The notes beneath the pieces were generated by a model. The model was not told the origin of the DNA and did not search any database. It worked only from the letters and a program-made list of their open reading frames with translations. Shown in pieces: positions 8,875 to 18,033 of a stretch of DNA of 64,000 nt; position 1 is the stretch's first letter, and every line of letters begins with the position of its first letter. Source of the stretch: Acidovorax sp. sif1233 (GTDB lineage: Bacteria; Pseudomonadota; Gammaproteobacteria; Burkholderiales; Burkholderiaceae_C); assembly GCF_019218755.1 (NCBI RefSeq), contig NZ_JAHUWZ010000005.1, positions 62,001-126,000 of the forward strand, given 5' to 3'. Both the position numbers and the translations under genes were made by a program.

Positions 8875-9975
8875 ATGACCCACGCACACCGCTCCGCCAC
8901 CCCGATCTCCACCCACGACACGACGCGCATCGACGACACGCGCATCAAGGCCGTGCGCCCGCTCATCACGCCTGCGCTGCTGCAGGAGTGGCTGCCCACG
9001 CCCGACGCCGCGCAGACCCTGGTGGAAACCAGCCGTGCCGCCATCTCGCGCGTGCTGCACGGCCAGGACGACCGGCTCATCGTGGTGGTGGGCCCCTGCT
9101 CCATCCACGACCACGACCAGGCGATGGACTACGCGCGCCAGCTGAAGATCCAGGCCGACGCGCTGCAGGCCGACCTGCTGGTCGTGATGCGCGTCTACTT
9201 TGAAAAACCCCGCACCACCGTGGGCTGGAAGGGCTACATCAACGACCCCCGCCTGGATGGCAGCTTCGCCATCAACGAGGGGCTGGAGCTGGCGCGCCAG
9301 CTGCTGCTGGACGTGCTGGCCACGGGCCTGCCGGTGGGCACCGAGTTCCTGGACCTGCTCTCGCCGCAGTTCATCAGCGACCTGGTGAGCTGGGGCGCCA
9401 TCGGCGCGCGCACCACCGAGAGTCAGAGCCACCGCCAGCTGGCCAGCGGCCTGTCGTGCCCCGTGGGCTTCAAGAACGGCACCGACGGCGGCGTGAAGGT
9501 GGCCAGCGACGCCATCCAGGCCGCGCAGGCGTCGCACGCCTTCATGGGCATGACCAAGATGGGCCAGGCCGCGATCTTCGAGACGCGCGGCAACCAGGAC
9601 TGCCACGTGATCCTGCGCGGCGGCAAGCAGCCCAACTACAGCGCGGCCGATGTGGATGCCGCCTGTGCCATGCTCCAGGCGGCGGGCCTGCGCGAGCAGG
9701 TGATGATCGACGTGAGCCATGCCAACAGCAGCAAGCAGCACCAGCGCCAGATCACCGTGGCGGACGACGTCGCCCGGCAGATCGCCGCGGGCGACCGGCG
9801 CATCACCGGCCTCATGATCGAGAGCCACCTGCAGGAAGGCCGCCAGGACATCGTGCCCGGCCGGCCGCTCGCGCCCGGCGTGTCGGTGACCGATGCCTGC
9901 ATCAGCTTCGCGAAGACGGTGCCGGTGCTGGAAGGCCTGGCCGCCGCCGTGCGCGCGCGGCGCGCACGCGCCTGA
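8875..9975 (+). CDS. 3-deoxy-7-phosphoheptulonate synthase (class I)
   Basis: A 366-residue enzyme that joins phosphoenolpyruvate and erythrose 4-phosphate in the first step of the shikimate pathway. Visible signatures are VVVGPCSIHDHDQAMDYA, RVYFEKPRTTVGWKGYIND, GARTTESQSHRQLASG, GNQDCHVILRGGK and IDVSHANSSK, as in AroF/AroG/AroH. I cannot tell which amino acid inhibits it. A GGCCCCG/CGGGGCC inverted repeat (8845-8851 and 8865-8871) lies just before the ATG; a -10-like GACAAT sits inside it, so the message may be nearly leaderless. Confidence 0.95.
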   Translation: MTHAHRSATPISTHDTTRIDDTRIKAVRPLITPALLQEWLPTPDAAQTLVETSRAAISRVLHGQDDRLIVVVGPCSIHDHDQAMDYARQLKIQADALQADLLVVMRVYFEKPRTTVGWKGYINDPRLDGSFAINEGLELARQLLLDVLATGLPVGTEFLDLLSPQFISDLVSWGAIGARTTESQSHRQLASGLSCPVGFKNGTDGGVKVASDAIQAAQASHAFMGMTKMGQAAIFETRGNQDCHVILRGGKQPNYSAADVDAACAMLQAAGLREQVMIDVSHANSSKQHQRQITVADDVARQIAAGDRRITGLMIESHLQEGRQDIVPGRPLAPGVSVTDACISFAKTVPVLEGLAAAVRARRARA

Positions 9976-10011
9976 CCGGCCCGGCGCTCTCTCTGCAGCG
10001 GGCCACGGCAG

Positions 10012-10470
10012 CTACCGTGGCGCCACGGTGGCGTCGATGTTGCGGGCCGTGGCCAGCAGCGTGGCGCACAGCGTTTCCTTGCCATCCGCATCCACAGCGA
10101 ACACATCGGACGCGCACACCGTGAGCAGCCGCGCCGCGTCGATGACGCGCCCGCGCGCCCGCAGGCACACGCCCCGTGCGGGGGCCACGAGTTTCACGGT
10201 GGCGTCCACCGTGGCATTCACCCAGCCCGGCGGCAGCACGCTGCCGGCCGCGCCCACGGCGGCGAAGTCGGCCACGGCAAACACGGCGGTGGCCTGCAGC
10301 TGGCCGGGGCGAAAGCAGAAGGCGTCGCTCACCGGAATCTCCACCTCCACCGCGCCCGGCTCGGCGCGCACGAAGCGCAGGCCCAGCGTGCGCGCCATGG
10401 GCATGGCCAGCACCAGGGACCGAAGATGGTCCATGGGCGCGGCGGCGGAATGTGCGGACAAAGAGGTCAT
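10012..10470 (-). CDS. PaaI-type hotdog-fold thioesterase
   Basis: A 152-residue protein with the hotdog pattern LGLRFVRAEPGAVEVEIPVS, then QATAVFAVADFAAVGAAGSV on the central helix and VNATVDATVKLVAPARG on the following strand. PaaI/YiiD-like members hydrolyse acyl-CoA thioesters or serve as uncharacterised relatives. Its start overlaps the stop of the MerR-family gene upstream by ATGA, so the two are co-translated. The substrate is unknown. Confidence 0.78.
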   Translation of the reverse strand: MTSLSAHSAAAPMDHLRSLVLAMPMARTLGLRFVRAEPGAVEVEIPVSDAFCFRPGQLQATAVFAVADFAAVGAAGSVLPPGWVNATVDATVKLVAPARGVCLRARGRVIDAARLLTVCASDVFAVDADGKETLCATLLATARNIDATVAPR

Positions 10471-10934
10471 GGTGCTTTCCTTGCGGAGGTGGTGGATGGA
10501 CGGGTGCGGGCCGATGGGGGTGGCGTGGCGGGGGGCCGCACGCGCGGCCAGGGCGCCGGTGGCGCCGACACGGCGGTACGCGGCCTTGCCTGCTGCGCCT
10601 GCAGCCAGGCCTGGTGCTCCAGCACGCGCTGCTTCTGGGCCCGCAGCGCATCGATCTGCTCGTCCAGCGCCTGCGCGCGCTCCTGCAGGGCCTGCACCAT
10701 GGTCTCGGTGCGCAGGGTGCCTGCCCGGTAGGCGCCCAGGCGCAGGGCGATCTGCGGCAGGGTGAAGCCAAGCTGGCGCGACATGGCGATGAACACGACC
10801 TCGCGCTGCATGCGCGGTGGATAGTCGCGGTAGCCATTGGCCCGCCGGCGCGGCTGCAGGAGCCCCAGCCGCTCATAGTGGCGCAGGGCGTGGACGGAAA
10901 CCGAGGTGCGTTGCGCGAGTTCGGATATCTGCAT
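10467..10934 (-). CDS. MerR family transcriptional regulator
   Basis: A 155-residue regulator. The first 70 residues form the winged helix (MQISELAQRTSVSVHALRHY, ERLGLLQPRRRANGYRDYPP), followed by a dimerising coiled coil (VQALQERAQALDEQIDALRA). No cysteine cluster is present, so it probably senses an organic or redox signal rather than a metal. The ATG at 10934 starts the canonical HTH; the longer frame to 11276 runs through the intergenic space. The C-terminal tail is rich in proline and threonine. It overlaps the thioesterase gene by four bases, suggesting that it controls that gene and itself. Confidence 0.88.
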   Translation of the reverse strand: MQISELAQRTSVSVHALRHYERLGLLQPRRRANGYRDYPPRMQREVVFIAMSRQLGFTLPQIALRLGAYRAGTLRTETMVQALQERAQALDEQIDALRAQKQRVLEHQAWLQAQQARPRTAVSAPPAPWPRVRPPATPPPSARTRPSTTSARKAP

Positions 10935-11235
10935 GGCACGCAGCCTAGCAAGCATGGCGCTGCGCGAAGGTTGCCGGGGCGACTGGCGGCGTTCTGGGGC
11001 AAACCCGCATGGTGGTGACCGCTCGGTCCGGCGCTCTGCGGTGTAGGATTCACGTTTCAGGGGGCAGCGCGAGCGCGTGCTTCTTCTGCCCGCACCCCGT
11101 CCGGTTCTTTTCTTGCCGCCCGACCCCTTTGAAGACGACGCTGTTCCAGTTCTTGCGCAACAAGCTCCAGGCCCCCCGGGCGCTGGAACTGGGGTGCGCG
11201 CCAGCGGGCACAGCCAACGCCACAGCGGCCTGACC
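10935..11235. other. divergent intergenic region, no gene seen
   Basis: About 300 bases between the MerR gene (leftward) and the large GGDEF-EAL gene (rightward). It must hold both promoters, but I see no convincing MerR-type 19-bp-spaced promoter or conserved operator. Long open frames crossing it are extensions of neighbouring frames. Confidence 0.5.
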
Positions 11236-14200
11236 ATGCCGCCAGCCCACGCACCCGAAGAGGCAGCGCGGCTCACGGCACTGCAGTCCTACGCGATCCT
11301 CGACACCCCCGCGGAAGAAGGCTTCGACCAGCTGGCCACGCTGGCCGCACGGGTGTGCGGCTGCCCCATCGCCGTGGTCAATTTTCTCGACAGCGAGCGC
11401 CAGTGGTTCAAGGCGGCGGTCGGCATTCCCTTCCAGCAGACCGAGCGCGCCATCGCGTTCTGTGCCCAGGCACTGGACGGCGGCCGCGAACCGGTGGTGG
11501 TGCCCGACGTCACGCTCCACCCCGTGTTCGCCAGCAATCCCCTGGTGCTGGGCGAACCCCATGTCCGCTTCTACGCCTGCGTGCCGCTGGTGACGCCCGA
11601 GGGGTTCACCCTGGGCACCCTCGCGGTGGTGGACACCGTGCCCCGCACGCTGGAGGAAGGGCAGATCGAGGGCCTCACGATCCTCGCGGGCCAGGCCATG
11701 GTGCAGCTGGAGCTGCGCCGCCAGAAAAGGCTGCTGGCCCAGCTCGTGCGGGAGCGCGACCAGATGCATGCCGAGATGGTCGCGCAGGGCGAGGCACAGC
11801 GCGTGGCGGGGCGGATCGCCCGCGTAGGCGGCTGGACGGTCGAACTGCCCGGGATGCAGCTCGTGTGGTCGCAGGAGATCGCGGCCGCCTATGGGCTCCA
11901 CCACCGCGTGGGCGAGCTGGCGCAGGTCCTGCAGCTGTACACGCCGCCCTACCGGCCGCAGATGCAAAAGGCGTTCGATGACTGCCGGCACCACGGCACG
12001 CCCTTTGACGTGGAAGCCGAGGTGGACATGCCGGGCGGCAGGCGCTTCTGGGTGCGCACCGCCGGGCAGGCGGCGCGCGATGCCGGGGGACGCATCGTCC
12101 GCATCCAGGGGGCCTTCCAGGACATCACGGCCCAGCACCTGGCCCAGGAGGCGCGCCGTGAAAGCGAGGAGCGCTTTCACCTCGTCTCGCGCGCCACGGC
12201 CGATGCCGTCTGGGACTGGAACCTGGACACCGACCTCATGTGGTGGAACGAAGGCATGCAGAACCTGTTCGGCGTGCCGCTCGACCAGCTGCCGCCCGAC
12301 AGCACCTCGTGGACGCTGCGGCTGCATCCCGAAGACAGCGAGGAAATCCTCCGGGGCCTCCACGCGGCCATTGGCGGCACGGACAACCACTGGTCCGCCG
12401 AATACCGCTTCCGGCGCCAGGACGGCAGCTATGCCTGGGTGCTGGACCGGGGCTTCCTGATCCGCGACGCCGAAGGCAAGGCCGTGCGCATGGTGGGCGG
12501 CATGACCGACATCAGCGCGCAGAAGCTGACCGAACTCGATGCCCAGCGCGATGCGCAGAACCATGCGGAGCTGCTGCAGGTGCAGCAGCGCATCTCGTCG
12601 CTGGACATGCCCCTGCCCGAGGTGCTCCAGCTCGTGGCCGACACCGTGCTGCGCCAGACGCTGGCGCGCGGGGCGCTGGTGGAGCTGCTGCAGGGCCGCC
12701 AGCTGGTGGCGCAGGCATCGGCGGGCGACCACGTGCGGCCCGTGGGCCACATGCTGGCGGCCGACCAGAGCCTGCTGTGGCCCGCCCTGCGCGAAGGGCG
12801 CACCGTGGTGTGCAATGACACCGAGGCCGAGGGCTGGGACATGGTTTCGCTGCCCCACCGGCACGGCGTGCGCTCCGTGATGGCGGTGCCGCTGCGCACC
12901 GCCGAGGGCGTGGTGGGCTCGCTCAAGGTCGTTTCGGACAAGGCCCACGCATTTTCGCGGCGCGACGTCGCGCACCTGGAGATCCTCACCGAATCCCTGG
13001 GCGCGATGGTGCAGCTGCGGCATGTGGCGGGGCAGCTGCGGGCATCGGAGCAGCAGTACCGCATGCTGTTCGACGAGCACCCCCATCCGATGTGGGTGTA
13101 CGACAGGGAAACGCTGCGCCTGCAGGCCGTGAACCAGTCGATGGAGACGCACTACGGCTATGCCGAAGCCGAGCTGCTGGAGATGGACATGACGGACCTG
13201 TGGCCGGCGGAGCGCCGCGCCAGCATCCGGGCCACCATCAACGCGATTGCGATGGACCAGCGCAACAAGCCGGTCATCAGCCGCCACGTCAAGAAGGACG
13301 GCACGTTCATGGACGTGGAAATCACGGCGGGCAGCATCAGCTTCAACGGCCGCCCCGCGCGCCAGGTGCTGGCCACCGACGTGACCGAGCGCCTGCGCAC
13401 CGAGCGCGAGCTGGCGCGCATGGGCCGTGCGCAGCGCCTCTTGAGCGCCTGCAACGAAACCCTCGTGCGCGCCACGTCCGAGACCGCGCTGCTGCAGGCG
13501 ATCTGCCACATCGCCGTGGACATCGGCGGCTACCGCATGGGATGGGTGGGCTTCGCGCTGGACGACGAACGCAAGTCCATCCAGCCCGTGGCCCACGCGG
13601 GCCACAACCAGAACTACCTGGAGAACCTGCACCTGTCCTGGTCGGCCGACGACCGCTACGGCCGGGGTCCCGCGGGCATGGCCGTGCGCTCGGGCAAGCC
13701 GGTGATCGTGCAGGACATCCGCGCCGAGGGCGATTTTGCCGACTGGACCGAGCGCATGCTGGACAACGGCTTTCACGGCGTGATCTGCCTGCCGCTGCGC
13801 GACCGCGACCGCACCTTCGGCCTGCTGTACCTGTACGCGCCGGACATCCTGCAGATCAGCCCCGAAGAGGCGGCCCTGCTGCAGGAGCTCTCCAACGACC
13901 TGGCCTTTGGCATCACCAGCCTGCGCGCGCAGAAGGCGCAGCAGCGGCTGCAGGCCTCGGTGCTCAAGGTGGCGGCCGCCGTGTCGGCGAGCACGGGCAC
14001 GGAGTTTTTCGTGCAGCTGGTGCGCAACATGGCCGATGCGCTGGGGGCCCAGGGCGGCTGCGTGGTGCGGCTGCTGCCACCGGTGGAAGGGCAGGCCCCG
14101 CGGGTGGTCACGCTCGCGGCGGTGCTCGATGGCCAGATGCTGCCCAACGACGAATACACCCTGGAAGGCACGCCCAGCCTCATGCTGCTGTCGCAGCGCG

Positions 14201-16110
14201 CGTATGTGGTGACCGAGAAGGTGCAGCAGCTGCACCCCGAGGCGCCCATGCTGCGCCATGTGGGCGCGCAGGGCTATGCGGGCCAGCAGCTGTGCAATGC
14301 CGATGGCGAGGTGGTGGGCATCGTGTTCGTGCTGTTCCGCCAGCCCATCGCCGAGACGGACTTCATCACCTCCACGCTGCAGATCTTTGCCGCGCGCGCG
14401 TCGTCCGAGATCGACCGGCAGCTGGCGGATGCCCGCATCCGCCACCAGGCCTCGCTGCTTGACAAGGCGCAGGACGCGATCCTGGTGCGCGACCTGGAGC
14501 ACCGCATCATCTTCTGGAACAAAAGCGCCGAGCGCCTGTATGGCTGGTCGCAGCTGCAGGCGCTGGGCCAGTCCATCGAAACGCTGCTCTACGACGACCC
14601 CACCCATTTCCGCCACGCCACGCGCACGGTGCTGGAGCAGGGCGAGTGGACGGGCGAGATCGTGCAGCGCCACCGCGACGGCAGCACCATCGAGGTCGAG
14701 GGCCGCTGGACCCTGGTGCGCGGCGACAACGGCCAGCCGCAGTCCATCCTGGCCATCAACACCGACATCCGCCAGCGCAAGGCCAACGAGCGCGAGATCC
14801 AGCGCCTGGCGTTCTACGACGCGCTCACCGGCCTGCCCAACCGCATGCTGCTGATGGACCGCATGGGCCATGCGCTGGCCAACGCCCACCGGCGCCTGCA
14901 GGGCGGTGCGCTGCTGTTCATCGACCTGGACAACTTCAAGACCCTGAACGACACCCTGGGCCACGACCAGGGCGACCTGCTGCTGCAACAGGTGGCGCAG
15001 CGCCTGAACACCTGCGTGCGCAGCGTGGACACGGTGGCCCGGCTGGGCGGCGACGAGTTCGTGGTGATGCTCGAGGAGCTCAGCCCCAGGCCACACGAAC
15101 TGGCCCTGCACGCGCGCAGCGTGGGCGAGAAGATCCTCACCATGCTGGCTGTGCCCTACGCGCTGGCAGGGTACCAGTACCGCAGCACGCCCAGCATCGG
15201 CATCGCGCCGTTCACGGGCGAGCAGACCAGCGTGGGCGAGCTGCTCAAGCAGGCGGACCTGGCCATGTACCAGGCCAAGACGGCGGGGCGCAACACGCTG
15301 CGCTTCTTCGACCCCGACATGCAGGCCGTGGTGACCGCCCGCGCCGGGCTGGAGACCGACCTGCGCGCCGCGCTCGCGCAGGAGGAATTCCTGCTGCACT
15401 TCCAGCCGCAGATGCACCTGTCCGGCCGCTGCGTGGGGGTGGAGGCGCTCGTGCGCTGGGCCCACCCGCAGCGCGGCATGGTGCCGCCCGCGCAGTTCAT
15501 CCCGCTGGCCGAGGAGACGGGCCTCATCCTGCCCCTGGGCCGCTGGGTGCTGCACACGGCCTGCAAGCTGCTGGCCAGCTGGCAGGACGACCCGGCCCTG
15601 GCCCACCTGACCATGGCGGTGAACGTGAGCTCGCGCCAGTTCCGCCACGCCAGCTTCGTGGACGACGTGGCCCGCGTGCTGGCCATCACCGGCGCGCCGG
15701 CGCATCTGCTCAAGCTGGAGCTGACCGAAAGCCTGCTGGTGGAAGACATGGAAACCACCATCGCCACGATGGCCGCGCTGCGCTCCTATGGCGTGGGCTT
15801 CTCGCTGGACGACTTCGGCACCGGCTATTCCAGCCTGAGCTATCTGAAGCGCATGCCGCTGGACCAGCTCAAGATCGACCAGAGCTTTGTGCGCGACCTG
15901 CTGACCGACCCCAACGACGCGGCCATCGTGGACACCATCATCGGCCTGTCGCGCAGCCTGGGCCTGGAAGTCATCGCCGAAGGGGTGGAAACCCCCGAGC
16001 AACGCGAGCTGCTGGCCCGCGCGGGCTGCCTGCACTACCAGGGCTACCTCTTCAGCCGACCCCTCTCCGCGGACGTTCTGGGGGCCTTCCTGCGGTCCTG
16101 CGCCGCGTAG
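11236..16110 (+). CDS. 1624-residue multi-GAF/PAS GGDEF-EAL protein
   Basis: A very large soluble cyclic-di-GMP protein with no membrane segment. Approximate order: GAF (1-160, beginning LQSYAILDTPAEEGFDQL), PAS (200-300), PAS (320-430), GAF (450-590), PAS (600-720), GAF (735-890), GAF (900-1070), PAS (1085-1195), GGDEF (GGDEF at 1271-1275) and EAL (EAL at 1403-1405). An RxxD inhibitory site precedes GGDEF by five residues, and DDFGTGYSS is intact in the EAL domain. Eight sensory modules in one chain suggest integration of several cytoplasmic cues. The ATG at 11236 begins the first GAF domain; 53 upstream in-frame residues are low-complexity and rejected. Confidence 0.9.
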   Translation: MPPAHAPEEAARLTALQSYAILDTPAEEGFDQLATLAARVCGCPIAVVNFLDSERQWFKAAVGIPFQQTERAIAFCAQALDGGREPVVVPDVTLHPVFASNPLVLGEPHVRFYACVPLVTPEGFTLGTLAVVDTVPRTLEEGQIEGLTILAGQAMVQLELRRQKRLLAQLVRERDQMHAEMVAQGEAQRVAGRIARVGGWTVELPGMQLVWSQEIAAAYGLHHRVGELAQVLQLYTPPYRPQMQKAFDDCRHHGTPFDVEAEVDMPGGRRFWVRTAGQAARDAGGRIVRIQGAFQDITAQHLAQEARRESEERFHLVSRATADAVWDWNLDTDLMWWNEGMQNLFGVPLDQLPPDSTSWTLRLHPEDSEEILRGLHAAIGGTDNHWSAEYRFRRQDGSYAWVLDRGFLIRDAEGKAVRMVGGMTDISAQKLTELDAQRDAQNHAELLQVQQRISSLDMPLPEVLQLVADTVLRQTLARGALVELLQGRQLVAQASAGDHVRPVGHMLAADQSLLWPALREGRTVVCNDTEAEGWDMVSLPHRHGVRSVMAVPLRTAEGVVGSLKVVSDKAHAFSRRDVAHLEILTESLGAMVQLRHVAGQLRASEQQYRMLFDEHPHPMWVYDRETLRLQAVNQSMETHYGYAEAELLEMDMTDLWPAERRASIRATINAIAMDQRNKPVISRHVKKDGTFMDVEITAGSISFNGRPARQVLATDVTERLRTERELARMGRAQRLLSACNETLVRATSETALLQAICHIAVDIGGYRMGWVGFALDDERKSIQPVAHAGHNQNYLENLHLSWSADDRYGRGPAGMAVRSGKPVIVQDIRAEGDFADWTERMLDNGFHGVICLPLRDRDRTFGLLYLYAPDILQISPEEAALLQELSNDLAFGITSLRAQKAQQRLQASVLKVAAAVSASTGTEFFVQLVRNMADALGAQGGCVVRLLPPVEGQAPRVVTLAAVLDGQMLPNDEYTLEGTPSLMLLSQRAYVVTEKVQQLHPEAPMLRHVGAQGYAGQQLCNADGEVVGIVFVLFRQPIAETDFITSTLQIFAARASSEIDRQLADARIRHQASLLDKAQDAILVRDLEHRIIFWNKSAERLYGWSQLQALGQSIETLLYDDPTHFRHATRTVLEQGEWTGEIVQRHRDGSTIEVEGRWTLVRGDNGQPQSILAINTDIRQRKANEREIQRLAFYDALTGLPNRMLLMDRMGHALANAHRRLQGGALLFIDLDNFKTLNDTLGHDQGDLLLQQVAQRLNTCVRSVDTVARLGGDEFVVMLEELSPRPHELALHARSVGEKILTMLAVPYALAGYQYRSTPSIGIAPFTGEQTSVGELLKQADLAMYQAKTAGRNTLRFFDPDMQAVVTARAGLETDLRAALAQEEFLLHFQPQMHLSGRCVGVEALVRWAHPQRGMVPPAQFIPLAEETGLILPLGRWVLHTACKLLASWQDDPALAHLTMAVNVSSRQFRHASFVDDVARVLAITGAPAHLLKLELTESLLVEDMETTIATMAALRSYGVGFSLDDFGTGYSSLSYLKRMPLDQLKIDQSFVRDLLTDPNDAAIVDTIIGLSRSLGLEVIAEGVETPEQRELLARAGCLHYQGYLFSRPLSADVLGAFLRSCAA

Positions 16111-16280
16111 CGAGCTTCCGCCGGCCCGTCTTCGGGATTCAGTCCCCACCCGCGGCGGATCGCCGCGTCCCTGCGTTCGCCCTCCTTTGCGTGCACCGGT
16201 CCGTCCGCAAGGCCCCACAAGGTGTTGCCGCGGCACCGCATGCCCGGCGCGGGAAGTTCTCCCCTGTCTTCTTCTTATGT

Positions 16281-16480
16281 TTTCTATAAATACATAGTCG
16301 TAGTAGTAGAAGGCGGCCCAGGATGTGGACAACTGCCTTTTCCCTCGCCGTGGCGCGCACTTGCACGCCGCCCAACCCTGTGCACCGATCCCTCTTTCCG
16401 CTGTCGCGCGAAAGGGGACAAAACACGGCCACGGCCTTTTTCTGTGGATAACCAGGCGGTTGTGCCAAAACTATCCCCAG
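16281..16480 (-). other. origin-like module, copy 1
   Basis: Read on the + strand: AT-rich TCTATAAATACATAG, TAG triplets ending at 16309, a GC-rich gap of 14 bases, the DnaA box TGTGGACAA (16324-16332), then TGTGGATAACCAG at 16443 followed by GTTGTGCC and CCCCAG. On the opposite strand the order is DnaA box, GC cluster, CTA (trio) repeats and AT-rich tract, the layout of the basal unwinding element described in Bacillus. Confidence 0.55.
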
Positions 16481-16520
16481 TTTTACGCACTGAACATTCC
16501 CACAGAGAGGATTGGCATTG

Positions 16521-16580
16521 AAATGGCATGAAGCGCTGATGGAGGAAGCGCCAACAGCTACTCAATTGATAGCAAATGAG
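16521..16580 (-). repeat. dispersed AGCGCT palindrome (family A), copy 3
   Basis: AAGCGCTGATGGAGGAAGCGC followed by a TAGC and ATTGATAGC tail. It is inverted relative to copies 1 and 2 and separates the two origin-like modules. Confidence 0.6.
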
Positions 16581-16767
16581 AAATATAAAGGCCCCCAGGC
16601 GGTGGCGGTAAGGAACCTGCGGGCTGGCGCGGAGCCCTGTCCGCTCCGCGTCGGCCTTTTCGGCGCCGGCCGCTTCATCGCGAGCCGCCGTGTGGAGTGG
16701 TGCCGGGGGCTCGGCTCCACGGGCGTTGGGGGGCACGAAAAAGAGGTTCTGGTTATTCTTTTATGGT

Positions 16768-16975
16768 TCTATATATAAATAGCAGTAGTAGTAGAGCACC
16801 CCATTTTTTGTGGACAAGGGGTTTTTTTCCAATGCTGGCGCGGGGTTGCGTGGCCGCAAACTCTGTGCGGCGGGCTGCGCAAAGTCCGGGGCTCACAGAC
16901 AACAACTTCGGCGCAGCGCCTTCTTCTGTGGATAACCAGCAAGTTGTGCCGCAACTGCCCCCAGGGTTATCCACA
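16768..16975 (-). other. origin-like module, copy 2
   Basis: AT-rich CTATATATAAATAG, TAG triplets ending at 16794, 14 bases including CACCCCA, DnaA box TGTGGACAA (16809-16817), TGTGGATAACCAG at 16927, GTTGTGCC, CCCCCAG, then TTATCCACA (16967-16975). Spacings equal those of copy 1 to within one base, so the two are paralogous copies about 485 bp apart. This copy has the stronger AT-rich tract and the extra box. Confidence 0.6.
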
Positions 16976-17016
16976 AACGCCGTCCAAGGCGACCGCCTGC
17001 GTGGCCGCAAAGCACA

Positions 17017-17047
17017 AAGCCCGGGGTCCAGTCAGGACCCCGGGCTT
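17017..17047 (-). terminator. 13-bp perfect GC-rich hairpin
   Basis: AAGCCCGGGGTCC (17017-17029), loop AGTCA, GGACCCCGGGCTT (17035-17047). It sits about 110 bases past the stop of the leftward LTxxQ gene and would isolate the origin-like region from its transcript. No clear T-run follows on either strand. Confidence 0.5.
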
Positions 17048-17158
17048 GGGGAGCACGGGAAGAAAAAGTAAAAGGCAGCGCCGGCTGCACGCCGGAGACC
17101 CGTCCCCAGGGCCGCCGCCCCGCAGGGCGTGCGGGGGCGGTGGGGGTTGGGTGGGGCG

Positions 17159-17710
17159 TTACTTCGCCGGTGCGGCGGGCGATGGATGGCCCTCGCCGCC
17201 GCGCATGCCGCCGCCGCCGTGGTGGTGGTCGCGCATGCGCTGGTGGCCGCGGTGCGCCTGCGCATCGAAGGTCTTCTGCTGGTCTGGCGTCAGGGCTGCG
17301 TAGAAGGTCTTGGTGGCCTCGCCCCGGCGGTCGGCCTCGGCGGCGTGCTGGGCGCGCAGGGCCCGCATGCGGTCGATGCGTTCGGGCGTGGTGAGCTTGT
17401 CCATGTCCTTGCGGTCCAGGCGGGCAGTGCGTTCCCCGGGCTGCATCGCGGTGCTGAAGGCCGTCCAGGCGGGTTCCTGGGCGGCGCTCAGCTTGAGCTG
17501 GTCCTTCAGGGCGGCCATGCGCTTGGCCATTTGGGCCTGGTGGCGCGCATGGTGCTCGTGGCGGTCACCCCCTGCCTTGTGGCGGCCTTCGGTGGTTGCG
17601 TTGGCACCCGCTGCAGGCGGGGCGGCTGGAGGTTGCTGGGCCAGGACCGGCAGGGCCAGTGCAGCGAGAACAGCGGTGGCGGCCAGGCGGTGTTGGAATC
17701 TGAAAACCAT
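17159..17710 (-). CDS. Spy/CpxP-like LTxxQ periplasmic protein
   Basis: A 183-residue exported protein with a signal peptide ending VLAQQ. The mature part is helical and His-rich (RHEHHARHQ, DHHHGGGGMRGG) and contains LTPDQQKTF and LTTPERIDRM motifs of the LTxxQ family. Spy and CpxP are periplasmic chaperones or stress regulators; zinc or other metal binding is possible from the histidines but is inferred. The ATG at 17710 has AAAGGA nine bases upstream. It is divergent from rdgC. Confidence 0.8.
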   Translation of the reverse strand: MVFRFQHRLAATAVLAALALPVLAQQPPAAPPAAGANATTEGRHKAGGDRHEHHARHQAQMAKRMAALKDQLKLSAAQEPAWTAFSTAMQPGERTARLDRKDMDKLTTPERIDRMRALRAQHAAEADRRGEATKTFYAALTPDQQKTFDAQAHRGHQRMRDHHHGGGGMRGGEGHPSPAAPAK

Positions 17711-18033
17711 GGTGTGAGTCCTTTCACAGGGTTGGGAACTCGCCAGGACGACCGTTCCGGCGATTGAGGGCCAGTGTCCGCCCCACATGTATCGCCGCCA
17801 TACCGGTTGGGTGAGGCTGTGTAAAGTTTCCAAAAGAAACACCCCGCGCATGTCTCGTGAAGGGGGACGGCGCCAGTGGCACGGCAAGGCCCGTTCCACG
17901 GCGTCTGCCGGCTGTGATCGTGCCTGTTCATCCGCTCGCGGGTGCGCGGACCGCCAGGGATGGACGGCAGGAAACCTCTCCCGCAGAACCACCGACAATG
18001 GCGCATTCCGTCCCAGAAAAGAAAAGGTTTTCC
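17711..18033. promoter_or_regulatory. divergent promoter region of LTxxQ gene and rdgC
   Basis: 323 bases without a gene. A small inverted repeat GTTTC-CAAAA-GAAAC (17826-17840) lies near its middle, and AAAAGG just before 18034 is the rdgC ribosome site. No recognised operator is otherwise seen. Confidence 0.4.

Larger units (their letters stand above)
16111..17158. other. gene-free origin-like region with DnaA boxes
   Basis: About 1.05 kb without a credible gene. It contains two perfect TGTGGATAA boxes (16443, 16927), one perfect TTATCCACA (16967) and two TGTGGACAA boxes (16324, 16809). It also has two AT-rich tracts with TAG triplets, a direct repeat GCGTGGCCGCAAA (16848 and 16999) and one family A palindrome. 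The features match bacterial replication origins, although dnaA is not in the window. The parS/parAB locus lies 35 kb to the right. A DnaA-titrating site is the main alternative. Confidence 0.6.

Noticed and set aside
11050..16332. 1760-codon open frame on the minus strand opposite the large GGDEF-EAL gene
   Set aside because: The plus-strand protein shows intact GAF, PAS, GGDEF and EAL motifs. The antisense product is His/Arg/Gln-rich with no domain, as expected from GC-rich codon bias.
16222..17071. Small plus-strand frames in the origin-like region
   Set aside because: They cross DnaA boxes and hairpins and show no protein-like pattern.
17857..18033. ATG start for rdgC at 17998 or earlier
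   Set aside because: The family begins MFKN; GTG 18034 has a well-placed AAAAGG.
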